Source of the DNA: Williamsia phyllosphaerae
GTDB taxonomy: Bacteria > Actinomycetota > Actinomycetes > Mycobacteriales > Mycobacteriaceae
Direction: 5' to 3'
Assembly: GCF_014635305.1 (NCBI RefSeq)
Contig: NZ_BMCS01000001.1
Coordinates: 1,178,001 to 1,242,000, forward strand
DNA length: 64,000 nt
The notes under the pieces are model-generated. The model made no database searches. It was not told where the DNA came from and saw nothing but the letters and a program-made list of their open reading frames with translations. This document shows, in pieces, positions 17,783 to 25,688 of this stretch; the first letter of the stretch is position 1; each line of letters opens with the position of its first letter. The translations under genes and the position numbers were made by a program.

Positions 17783-17989
17783 GCTACCCCCATCACTTAT
17801 GCGGGCCGCCGATTCGCCATGTCAAGGTCTGGAAGAGGCAACTTCGTCGCATAACTCGGCCCACTGCGGCCCGGCGGTCGGCGCTTGACATCGGCTTTTC
17901 TGTCCCATGCCGCGACCCTCTGCGTCTGATTACGTCGAGAGTGAAGTCGCGCTTGCAGCCAGACTCGCGGTAATAAATTTGAGGTGTGA
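17783..17989. other. Non-coding stretch in island
   Basis: I see no convincing gene on either strand; short frames lack start signals and family similarity. It separates the nuclease remnant from the oppositely oriented 66-codon gene. Confidence 0.5.
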
Positions 17990-18190
17990 TCAGGGCCACC
18001 GCACCATTCGTTGCTCGCGGATCGACCATACGGCGCGCTGTCCGCTAGTCGTCATGATCACCTCGTCGTCGTCGAGAAGCTCAACGGGAGCCGCATCTAC
18101 GTTCGTGAGCCAGGTCATCGAGCCGCTGACCTTGTCCCGAAACCCTGCCTGATTATTTTCGTTACCGGTGAATTCGTAGTTCGACGCCAT
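17990..18190 (-). CDS. Small orphan protein (66 residues)
   Basis: The ATG at 18190 is preceded by AAGGAG at a 5-nt gap, one of the best ribosome sites in the island. The product starts MASNYEFTGNENNQAGFRDK and has a balanced, globular-looking composition with an acidic LLDDDEV stretch and a C-terminal REQRMVRWP. There is no signal peptide, membrane segment or Cys. Not recognised. The strong SD and protein-like composition argue that it is real, while its surroundings are decayed. Confidence 0.55.
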   Translation of the reverse strand: MASNYEFTGNENNQAGFRDKVSGSMTWLTNVDAAPVELLDDDEVIMTTSGQRAVWSIREQRMVRWP

Positions 18191-18600
18191 CGGGCTCCTT
18201 GGTTGTTCGTTGCCGCCATGCGGATCAGACCTCCAAGCTTTATCAGAACCTCGAGCAGGACGGGCGAGGATTTCCGGCCTAGCGCGAGTGGCATGCGCCG
18301 GGCTGTGCAGCGGACGGGCCGGCTCGTCAACGGGGTTCGGCCCGTTCCACGCCTATTAATCGGTGGGCGGGTCGCGCCGCCACCACCGAGGGGGACCACT
18401 ACGCGGCGACCCGCGGCGCGATCGGGACCCTCAACGGCGCAGATTGCACGCGCTACGCGCGATGCGGAGCGTGCCCTGGGCTCGGTGTTCACCACGTCCT
18501 GAAGTCGGCCGGCTCACTACCACTCGCGCCGAACCGCACCTCGCGGGCCGATGCGTTGTAGTCCGCTAGCTTTCGGTGAAAAATCGAAATTAGACAACTT
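18191..18600. other. Non-coding or decayed stretch
   Basis: About 410 bp with no gene I can support. All long frames are Arg/Pro/Gly-rich GC artefacts. An 8-bp inverted repeat (ACGGGCCG / CGGCCCGT) flanks a loop near 18315-18350. Base composition falls in GC towards the right end. Confidence 0.4.
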
Positions 18601-18916
18601 CAAGACAAGGTTCGACTCGTTCCCACTCAGCGCGAGCTCAATGCGGCTAAGCGCCTCATGGCGAAAAATCTCGGAGCACGACTGCGTTCTTTCTTAGCGT
18701 CTCGCCGTCACCACGCTTGACGCCCCCGAATTCACCGTGGAGAAATCCTGGGCAGATTTTGCGACGCTCAGCATCGAATCCAGATTGTGCAACATCATGG
18801 CTGCGATCGAAATGCGGGCCGTCACCCACGCAGAGATGGCGGCTCGTCGAAAACTGGAAGAAACAGAACGCGAACGGGTCCGCAAAAATGAGGACGCGCA
18901 GGGGCGCCACGTGTAG
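18601..18916 (+). pseudogene. Frameshifted remnant of an unidentified helical protein
   Basis: Two abutting frames look protein-like. The first (18601-18720) reads QRELNAAKRLMAKNLGARL up to a TGA; the second, one frame off (about 18690-18916), reads LDAPEFTVEKSWADFATLSI, then a charged helix MAARRKLEETERERVRKNED before TAG. Joined by one frameshift near 18700 they would give about 100 residues of amphipathic helix. No start codon with an SD is visible and no family is recognised. It could equally be a chance frame in this lower-GC stretch. Confidence 0.3.
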
Positions 18917-19066
18917 GTCGAGGACGCTTTCGGGCACGTCTTTTAGACGACGTAGCGTCGTTCAGAAGCAAGCCTCTCTTCAGGCGCTTCACTCTCGGTT
19001 CAATCTCTTGCTGCGCGTTGAATATTGTGATGGCGGCGTGCTGGCTATAGAGATTTGCTTCGTTCA

Positions 19067-19711
19067 TCAGATCTGCACGTAGCTATACGCCATGAGTTGA
19101 GGGCGGATTCTATTGTCGATGAATGCAATCGCGCGGGGTGAGGAGTTGGGGGGTAGTTGAAATAGGTAATACATCTTCACGGAGAAGCCCGGTTGAAGAT
19201 CGCCGATCAGCTCTTCCGACATACGGTCGTAGTTTTGCCTGATCTGATACACGTTCCGAATAGTGTCGAAAGCCCGATTCTGGTTATCCACCAGCTTAGA
19301 TTTAACCCAACCTTCGAGGTAAACATTGTCACCCTGGCTGCCAGCGTTCTCGACTACCGCCTCCACCAGCACAAACTTGCCCCCCGCGGGCGGTGCGATA
19401 GTGGCGAAGTAGTCGTCGCCTCCGTTCTCCTCATACTTTTCAACCGTGTTTGGGTAGGTCACATTTTGGACCGTGACTCTAGCGGTGCCGGTGGAAACCG
19501 GCTGTCCGATCAAGGACATAGGTGTGGCCGTTTTGGTGGTAGTTACAGTAATTGGCCCCTCGTACGGCGCGGCGTTTGTGCTGGGTGTTGTATAACGCGC
19601 ACTGTTCGAGTCCGAGGTCATTGACGCCGTGATCGCGATAGTGGTACCTCCGACGATGACAACGAGCGCCACTAGTGCGAGGGCGAGTATCCAGTTAGCC
19701 TTGTTTTTAAT
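19067..19711 (-). CDS. Membrane-anchored DUF4352-like (telokin-like) extracytoplasmic protein, possible ATT start
   Basis: From an ATT at 19709-19711 the product has 214 residues: IKNKANWILALALVALVVIV, a membrane anchor or signal, then a Thr-rich linker and a beta-sandwich domain (TARVTVQNVTYPNT, FVLVEAVVENAG, VKSKLVDNQNRAFD, LQPGFSVKMYYLFQLPPN) matching DUF4352. AAGGAG lies 7 nt before the ATT. The first standard start in frame is a GTG at 19672, which lacks an SD and would cut the anchor; an in-frame stop lies just upstream of the ATT. An 8-codon out-of-frame leader ATG overlaps the site. GC is clearly lower than flanking genes. Function unknown. Confidence 0.65.
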   Translation of the reverse strand: MKNKANWILALALVALVVIVGGTTIAITASMTSDSNSARYTTPSTNAAPYEGPITVTTTKTATPMSLIGQPVSTGTARVTVQNVTYPNTVEKYEENGGDDYFATIAPPAGGKFVLVEAVVENAGSQGDNVYLEGWVKSKLVDNQNRAFDTIRNVYQIRQNYDRMSEELIGDLQPGFSVKMYYLFQLPPNSSPRAIAFIDNRIRPQLMAYSYVQI

Positions 19712-19739
19712 CGCTTTGCTCCTTCGAATTCATTGATAA

Positions 19740-20750
19740 ACCTTTTGACTTGCAAGCGGAGGTGGTTTGCTCATCCACTGGGTGCGCTTAGTGGCGCAAG
19801 TTCTGGATAGAGTGAGGCGGCTGTCGCTTACGTTGTGACGTGATCGTGGATCGCGGCCAATAGCCGAGGCTGAAGCTGCCTGAGCCCTGTTCGGACCTGC
19901 ACAAAATGAACTTCCGGTGCCCATTCTGCAGGGAGGCGCGCGGGTATACCTGTCGCGACGAAGCGATGGAATATCTTCCACTGCTCATTGCGAATGTTGC
20001 GACGCTGCTACCTAGAGATTGGCCAGTTCGCAGCTAGTGGGGACGGATGTCTGCACGGTAGTGGGTACCGAGCGACGGCCAGTGGTGGCTCCCGGGTGGG
20101 CCTTGTCGACGTCAAATGGCGGATGACGGGGTGCGTATGGTCGACGTAGCGGACGCGGTATTGGTGCCAGTGTCTCTGGTTCGACGCGACCAACAACGAT
20201 GAACGTCGGCTTACCGCGTTTCGTCGGTGGCTGCCGCCGCAGCCCGGGGGGTGATAGCCGGGGCGGTCGCAGGTGTAACCGGACAAATCCGGCGACGGTG
20301 CATACATGAGTGCGTGGCTTTCTTGAGCGACAAGACGGGACGCGACGCGTGCCGAAGACAGTTATATGCGATGCCGCCAACAGCGTTACAGCCGAGTGGC
20401 CGGTTTTTCTGGTTCGGATATGTCCATGTCGTCTGATCGGATGAAAGTTTCATCGCGACTCGTCAGATCAGTCCGTGACGACGACACTGTGGACGGCCGA
20501 GCTCAAGGGGCCGGGGTTCTGTCGCTGCACGACCCCCAGGCAGGGGGCGGCTGACCAGCAAGCATCGGCGTCGACGAGGAGCGGCCGATTGCCGACCTTC
20601 GAGTCGGGGAACTCCGCGGCTAGTGGGTCGCTGCGGAGTCAGAGCCGAAGCCCGCGGTCGTAGCCATCCCCCGAAAATGGGTCACAGACCTTCTAGGTCG
20701 CGGACCAGATGGCAAGAGCCCAGGCCATCTGAGCGAGAGCCGAACTAGTG
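19740..20750. other. Gene-poor stretch of island
   Basis: About 1 kb with no gene I can support. Frames on both strands are short, Arg/Pro/Ser-rich and lack ribosome sites; one stretch from 19907 encodes MNFRCPFCREARGYTCRDEA, too short to assign. Probably decayed foreign DNA; no inverted-repeat ends of an insertion sequence were recognised. Confidence 0.45.
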
Positions 20751-20754
20751 CCCT

Positions 20755-20990
20755 GCCGGTGGCGCAGGCGGTCAGTCCGCGATCGGCGGCTTCGGTCGCA
20801 GCGGGCGGCTCGGGTGGTACGGGCGGCTCAGGCGGAATCGGTGGCGCGGCGGCCACGGGCGGTCGCGGCGGGCTCCTTGGTGCCTCGGGCGGTACGGGTA
20901 CGGCCGGCGCCAACGGTGCATCCGGCGGTTCGGGTGCCACCGGAGCGAACGGTGCGTCCAATGGCGCCGGTGCCACCGGGCGCGGTCGGC
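20755..20990 (+). repeat. Gly-rich PGRS-like coding repeat remnant
   Basis: Imperfect GGN-GGN repeats encode GGSGGTGGSGGIGG, later GANGASGGSGATGANGAS, the composition of mycobacterial PGRS tracts or collagen-like Gly repeats. A second Gly frame, GGAGGQSAIGGFG, precedes it one register off, as if a frameshift had split one tract. The frame then runs into Arg-rich sequence to 21157. There is no PE domain, start or SD. Likely the remnant of a Gly-rich surface protein gene. Confidence 0.5.
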
Positions 20991-21128
20991 GTTGCAGGCG
21001 CACGAGGCGCGAACGGAACGCCCAGCCAACCCGGCTGACGCGGCGGACCGGAATCGTCCGTGTGGCAGCCCGGCGTGGTCACCAGGACCACGGTGGCCCG
21101 CCAGTCGGACCATCTCAGTGGGCCGGGG

Positions 21129-21965
21129 TCACGGACCCTGACGCCACCACGCGGTGACGTAGAAGACAAGCGAGAGCGCCAGTCCCATGACCACCCAGAG
21201 GACGACGGTGTAGTCGACCCACGAACCGATGGGCGGCGACCCGGGGAACAGGTTGCGGATGGGCAACACCGCGAACAGCATCACCGCGAACCACGTCACG
21301 ATCGGCGGCAGGAACTGCTTACGACGACGCAGCGTCTGGATCGACACGAACAGGGTGCAGATCGGCAGAACGGCCAGCACCACACACATCGCGATGCCGA
21401 AGGCGATCGTCGCCCCGGCACGCGAGACACGAACGTCGAGAGCCTCTCTCGACCCGTCCTCGGTGTCGGTGGTGTCCACCGTCCATGACGACATCGAGTC
21501 GGTGACGGCGACCTCCGTCGGCACCGCGATCCGCGCGTCGCCGGACCCTGCGAACACCCGAACCGTGAGACTCGGCGCGCGATAGGAGTCAAAGGGCCAG
21601 TCACGGATGTCGCCATCGGCGTACAGGGTGACCGGCAACGAGCTCAACTGCGTTCCGCGGGCGAAGGTCAGCGAATTGGCGCTGGCGGCCGGGGTGACCT
21701 CGACGGTCAGGTCCTGGCGCAGATCACCGTTGCCGTCGATGAGGTCGGTACCGGCGTACACCGAGGCTCGGGTCTGCAGGGAGAAGTCCTCACCGGAGAC
21801 GGCGTCGATGTCGAGATAGACCAATGCGCCGTTCGCTTTCGGCTCCCGATTGTCCGCTCCACCACCGTCACCGCCCGTGGCGTAGGCGACGACGACCGTG
21901 ACGTACAGACCGATCACGATCAGGACGAGCAACCCCACGGCCGCTCGACCGCGGGTCGGTGTCAG
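21129..21965 (-). CDS. DUF4436 family membrane protein, probably non-canonical start
   Basis: 278 residues if read from a CTG at 21965, which has GAGGAGGA 9 nt upstream; the next standard start is a GTG at 21938. Extending further would overlap the next gene deeply. It has one N-terminal transmembrane helix (AAVGLLVLIVIGLYVTVVVA), an extracytoplasmic beta domain (YLDIDAVSGEDFSLQTRASV; WPFDSYRAPSLTVRVFAGSG), then three C-terminal helices (FGIAMCVVLAVLPICTLFV onwards). The topology and the DWPFDxY block match DUF4436. Function unknown. It closes the island on the right. Confidence 0.75.
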   Translation of the reverse strand: MTPTRGRAAVGLLVLIVIGLYVTVVVAYATGGDGGGADNREPKANGALVYLDIDAVSGEDFSLQTRASVYAGTDLIDGNGDLRQDLTVEVTPAASANSLTFARGTQLSSLPVTLYADGDIRDWPFDSYRAPSLTVRVFAGSGDARIAVPTEVAVTDSMSSWTVDTTDTEDGSREALDVRVSRAGATIAFGIAMCVVLAVLPICTLFVSIQTLRRRKQFLPPIVTWFAVMLFAVLPIRNLFPGSPPIGSWVDYTVVLWVVMGLALSLVFYVTAWWRQGP

Positions 21966-22012
21966 CGCGATGGCTCCTCCTCGATGGTGGACCGGTGTCG
22001 CACAGGGGACGT

Positions 22013-22240
22013 TCAGCCGGTCCCGCGGGAGCGCATCGAACGGCTCAGGCCGCGGGGCGGATCGTCCGATGTGAACTGTAGGTCGACCCGTCGCGCCCCG
22101 CAGGAGTTGCAGCGGACGTAGCGCACCGTGCCCTCGCTCGTGGGATGCGCGGACTCGGTGGACCATCCGTGTTCGTGAGCGGTGCGCTCCGGCCGGAGGT
22201 CGGTGTGGCGGGACGGATTGTTCAACGGCGAGGTGGTCAT
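22013..22240 (-). CDS. Small CxxC protein
   Basis: 75 residues, polar and His/Arg-rich, with one RCNSCGARRVDLQ knuckle that could form half of a zinc site. No membrane segment. It is divergent from the CGNR gene (26 bp between starts) and probably upstream of the DUF4436 gene on the same transcript. Family not recognised. Confidence 0.6.
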   Translation of the reverse strand: MTTSPLNNPSRHTDLRPERTAHEHGWSTESAHPTSEGTVRYVRCNSCGARRVDLQFTSDDPPRGLSRSMRSRGTG

Positions 22241-22265
22241 GTCACCACTGTGCTGTCATGGTCTT

Positions 22266-22808
22266 GTGCATCTCAACCCTTACGGTGAGTACGCGGTCCT
22301 CCTCGCGGCATCGTTGGCCAACGACTGGCCGGACACGTGCGACGGCATCGAGGAGCGAACGCGCGACTTCGGTATGACCATGAGCTTCCGCATCGGCGCC
22401 GACGACCACGCGCAGACCAGGGCGGTGATCGACGAGTGGCTGCGGATGGTCGACGCCCCGACGGAGGACGAGCGGGCGCGGTTGCTCAACGAGACGATGA
22501 GCGTCGCCGCGGCGTATCCCCGCCTGACCAACCACGACGACGAGGGCTGGCACCTGCACTACCGCGATCGTGACCAGTCCCTCGCGCACGTACTCACCGC
22601 GGTGATCTCGGTCGGCACGGCGCTGCACCTGACCACCCGTGGCATGCACCGCATCGGACGCTGCGCGGCAGGAGAGTCGGGTGGGGCGTCGTGCGAGAAG
22701 GTGATCGTCGACGTCACCCGCAACGGCACCCAGCGGTACTGCTCGGTGCGTTGTGCGAACCGGTCGGCGGTCCGCCGGCACCGGGCTCGCGCGGCTGCCC
22801 GACGATGA
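22266..22808 (+). CDS. CGNR zinc-finger (ABATE) domain protein
   Basis: 180 residues from a GTG at 22266. The N-terminus LNPYGEYAVLLAASLANDWP is the usual start of ABATE/CGNR proteins. The C-terminus carries the finger: RCAAGESGGASC, then RYCSVRCANRSAVRRHRAR, the CxNR signature followed by a basic helix. The family is thought to bind nucleic acid and act as transcriptional regulators; the ligand of the N-terminal domain is unknown. Divergent from the CxxC protein gene. Confidence 0.85.
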   Translation: MHLNPYGEYAVLLAASLANDWPDTCDGIEERTRDFGMTMSFRIGADDHAQTRAVIDEWLRMVDAPTEDERARLLNETMSVAAAYPRLTNHDDEGWHLHYRDRDQSLAHVLTAVISVGTALHLTTRGMHRIGRCAAGESGGASCEKVIVDVTRNGTQRYCSVRCANRSAVRRHRARAAARR

Positions 22809-22823
22809 TCCTGGTGCGGCCGA

Positions 22824-23528
22824 TCAGCTGCCGTCGCCGGTGACGATGGCGTCGATCGCCCAGCGGTTCGGATCGATCTCGGAGACGTAGAACGTGTCCT
22901 GGACACCGACCTGTGCGATACCGGCGTCGGTCCGCACCCGCAGGGTGACGAGAAGGCGAGCGGTCGACTCGGTCGTGGTGATCTGGGCGCACCACGCATT
23001 CGTCGACGCGGGCAGTGCCGAGATCCATTGCTGGAGTTGAGCAACGGTCGGGATCGCGGCGGCCTCCGACAATGTCGCGCGCGCGCCGACGGCGGACCGG
23101 TCGTCGATGGCCGCGCCCACGAAGGCCGCGACGACACCGGTCGGCGTCGTCGGATCGCCGCCCCGCGAGACAGTCGTCACCGCACCGTCGGTGCCGGTTG
23201 CGCACCACCCCGCGGGGGCGGTCCCGGCGGTCGAGTCATCGCCTGAGCCGGTCACGAACACGACCAGCACGGTCACTCCGGCCGCGAGGAGCACGACGAG
23301 AGCGACGGCACCCGCGATCACCATCCGACGCTTGGTGCGGGCCTGCGAGCGAGCGCGCTGACCCTGCATCGCGAGCTCGTCGAGGGTGGCCGACCACGCA
23401 CTCGTGGGGCCGGGTTCGGGGCCGAACCACGACGGATCCTGTGGCGGGCCCTGCGGTGGTGGGCGGTACGGGTCCTGCGGTCCGAGGCCTTCGGGGTCGT
23501 TGCTCCAGCCCCAGCGGTTGTCACTCAT
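22824..23528 (-). CDS. Membrane-anchored protein, third gene of secreted-protein operon
   Basis: 234 residues. The cytoplasmic N-terminus is Pro/Gly/Gln-rich (DPYRPPPQGPPQDPSWFGP). A single helix follows (about 68-92, RRMVIAGAVALVVLLAAGVT) and then an external domain with two Cys and an NTF2-like flavour (VVAAFVGAAIDDRSAVGA). Its ATG overlaps the stop of the lipoprotein gene by 4 bp, so the two are translationally coupled. Function unknown; likely acts in the envelope with its neighbours. Confidence 0.75.
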   Translation of the reverse strand: MSDNRWGWSNDPEGLGPQDPYRPPPQGPPQDPSWFGPEPGPTSAWSATLDELAMQGQRARSQARTKRRMVIAGAVALVVLLAAGVTVLVVFVTGSGDDSTAGTAPAGWCATGTDGAVTTVSRGGDPTTPTGVVAAFVGAAIDDRSAVGARATLSEAAAIPTVAQLQQWISALPASTNAWCAQITTTESTARLLVTLRVRTDAGIAQVGVQDTFYVSEIDPNRWAIDAIVTGDGS

Positions 23529-24088
23529 TGGTCGACCTGGCCGGTCATCTTCACCGAGCCCGGTGTCCCGGTGATGCTGGCGCGCAGCCGGAAATCGGAG
23601 ACCACACCGCTCGGGGGTTGGTAGGTGATCGTGAACAGGACTGTGCCGGCGTCGGTCTGGCGTAACCGGAGGCAGTAGGTGGTCCCGGCGGGGTAGCCGT
23701 TGAGCGCTTCGCGGATCAGTTCGGGGCGGCCCATGGGGTTGCCGGGGGCGATGGCCTCGGAAGCGCGTGCGGTGTCGCGGGCGGTGATGACCGCCCAGTA
23801 GTAGTACGCGACGGCGCTGATGGCCGAGTCGGGTCCGCCCTTCTCCCGGGTGACGGTCTCGCCGGGCGCGGCGGTGGTCGGATCGCAGGGGAGTGGCTCG
23901 ATCGCAGGCAGTGCGGCGATGGGGGCGATCGAGGACCCGCCGACAGCACTCGCGTCGGGCAACGCCTCGGGCGCGGGATCACTGCCGCATGCCGCGACGG
24001 TGACCAGCAGAACCGTTGTCGCACACGCGACCAGCCCACGCCCCGCCTCATGGCGACGGTGTGGGCCGGCAACGTGCCGAGGGGTCAT
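23525..24088 (-). CDS. Putative lipoprotein
   Basis: 187 residues from the ATG at 24088. Signal segment GRGLVACATTVLLVTVAACG with lipobox VAAC. The mature part has a LPCDPTTAAPGETVTREKGG stretch and an NTF2-like region (AISAVAYYYWAVITARDTAR). Its C-terminal layout resembles that of the next gene's external domain. It lies 10 bp after the preceding secreted-protein gene and overlaps the following gene by 4 bp, so it is the middle member of a three-gene operon. Function unknown. Confidence 0.75.
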   Translation of the reverse strand: MTPRHVAGPHRRHEAGRGLVACATTVLLVTVAACGSDPAPEALPDASAVGGSSIAPIAALPAIEPLPCDPTTAAPGETVTREKGGPDSAISAVAYYYWAVITARDTARASEAIAPGNPMGRPELIREALNGYPAGTTYCLRLRQTDAGTVLFTITYQPPSGVVSDFRLRASITGTPGSVKMTGQVDQ

Positions 24089-24098
24089 CGAATGGCGC

Positions 24099-25328
24099 TC
24101 ACTTACGGTGCTTGCCCCCAGCCGACGCGGCGGCGTACTGCGGGTGCTCGATCCGGAGGTTGGGGAACGCGCGCAACGCCTCACGCCCGAAGTTCTCGAC
24201 CGCCGCGGCCACCGAGTCGCGCGCGGTCTGCGCGAAGACACCGGCCGCCTGGTACGGCGCGTCGGCCTGCGCATGGTCGATGTCGATCGGGACGTTCACG
24301 GCTCCGATTCTCACATTGCCGGTGACGTCGCCGTTCTTCGCGACCACGTAATCGACCTTGCCGCCACCGGGGAGACCGCGATCGTCGAGGTGGAGCTCGT
24401 ACTGGTTGGCGTCCGGGTTCGGGGGCGCGGGCTTCGACTTGCGCGGGTCCTCGTTGGTGGCGCCGAGCGGGGCGTTGGGATCGCCACCCGGGTCACCTGC
24501 GCCGACGGCGTATCCGATCGCTCCGCCGATGACCCCACCGATGCCTGCTCCGACGACAGCACCTCCGGCTGCTCCGCCTGCGATGCCGACACCCGTACCG
24601 ACTCCCAGGCCGATGAGGGCGCCCGGTCCGGCGAGCGCTGCAGAACCGGCGGGACCGCCGGGCGCGCCGACCACTGCGCCGGTGATCGCTCCCGCAGCTG
24701 TTCCGACTCCCGCACCGACGACGCCACCGACCACAGCGGCCGGGATGCCCAGCGCGATGGCGCCGGCGGTGCCGCCGATGAGCGCGCCCACTGTGGTGGA
24801 CGCGGCGGTACGCGCGGCCTGATCCGGCGGGAAGCCGATGGACTCGTAGTACGTGGCGGTGCGCGCCTCGATCGTCGCCGCCTGCCCGTTGAGGTTGCGG
24901 GCGTCGGCGTCGGACAACCACGCCGGCTGGGGGGTGCGGAAGTTGCCGAGCTTGATGATCCCGGGGCGCGGGAGGATCGGGTTGACCGGCTTGACGCGCT
25001 GGGGTGCACGCAACACCGGCGGAGCCGGGTTGTACGAGCCGTTGAACACCGGTGCGACGTAATCGGGGCTGCCTTCGTAGACCGGGGGAGCGTCGAAGGT
25101 GGCGGCGGGGATGATGCTGCGACCCTGAGGTGCCGGGGGCGCTGGTGCGGGTGCCGGTGTCGGTGCCTGGCTGGGAGGTGCGGAGCCCGGAGCGGTGTCA
25201 CCCGAGGGAGGGGCCGATCCGGGAGGCGCGGCCAGGGCCTGGCCGGCGGCTCCGGAGGCGATCGCTGCGGCGATCACCACACCGGCGGTCGTACGGGTGA
25301 TTCGCTGCGTTTGCTGCGACACGGTCAC
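24099..25328 (-). CDS. Secreted Pro-rich/glycine-zipper protein
   Basis: 409 residues. Sec signal ending SGAAGQALA; then a Pro/Ala-rich linker, a region with an ADARNLNGQ segment, and a long Gly/Ala/Val glycine-zipper stretch (about 165-285, VGALIGGTAGAIALGIPAAV repeated in style) that would insert in or pack against a membrane. A soluble tail (YELHLDDRGLPGGGKVDYVV) ends Lys/Arg-rich. The layout recalls proteins of related actinobacteria annotated as insoluble-domain proteins. First gene of the three-gene operon. Function unknown; a cell-envelope role is inferred. Confidence 0.75.
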   Translation of the reverse strand: MTVSQQTQRITRTTAGVVIAAAIASGAAGQALAAPPGSAPPSGDTAPGSAPPSQAPTPAPAPAPPAPQGRSIIPAATFDAPPVYEGSPDYVAPVFNGSYNPAPPVLRAPQRVKPVNPILPRPGIIKLGNFRTPQPAWLSDADARNLNGQAATIEARTATYYESIGFPPDQAARTAASTTVGALIGGTAGAIALGIPAAVVGGVVGAGVGTAAGAITGAVVGAPGGPAGSAALAGPGALIGLGVGTGVGIAGGAAGGAVVGAGIGGVIGGAIGYAVGAGDPGGDPNAPLGATNEDPRKSKPAPPNPDANQYELHLDDRGLPGGGKVDYVVAKNGDVTGNVRIGAVNVPIDIDHAQADAPYQAAGVFAQTARDSVAAAVENFGREALRAFPNLRIEHPQYAAASAGGKHRK

Positions 25329-25688
25329 GCTCCTTGGCGTCAGGTATCGACGTGACCGTCGACGAAATGGTGAAGACCAACTCAGCCCTCACAGATCGTC
25401 CGGGCGCGACTGGTCAGCCCCCGGGATCAGTAGCCTCTGTAAAGATTCACCGAATTCAATCATGTGCGTTTGTCTAGTTCAACTGGGAATGTCGACACTG
25501 TGGAGTTCCGTTCGCGGTGAACGAGAACACCTGTCGTCCAATGGCCTGCACGCTTGGAACGCCCCGCTGCCGGACGCGTCGGGCGCCGTGTCGGCCGTTC
25601 GTATGACACCTCGGCGTTGTCGAGCGTGCTGCCGGCACGTGGCGGGGGCCATATACGGTGAACCGGACATCGTCACGTCAGGAGCCCA
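25329..25688. other. Divergent intergenic region
   Basis: 360 bp between the starts of the secreted Pro-rich protein gene (-) and the DUF3068 gene (+). It must hold both promoters. A locally AT-richer patch with GATTCACCGAATTCAATCAT lies at 25444-25463. The right end carries CAGGAG ahead of the GTG at 25689. No RNA gene or clear operator dyad was recognised. Confidence 0.5.

Noticed and set aside
18115-18495. A 126-codon minus frame overlapping the 66-codon gene
   Set aside because: Composition typical of GC-driven frames and no SD; the shorter minus gene has an ideal ribosome site.
20012-20380. A 122-codon minus frame in the island
   Set aside because: Pro/Arg/Thr-rich, no ribosome site, no family similarity; other frames over the same bases are equally open.
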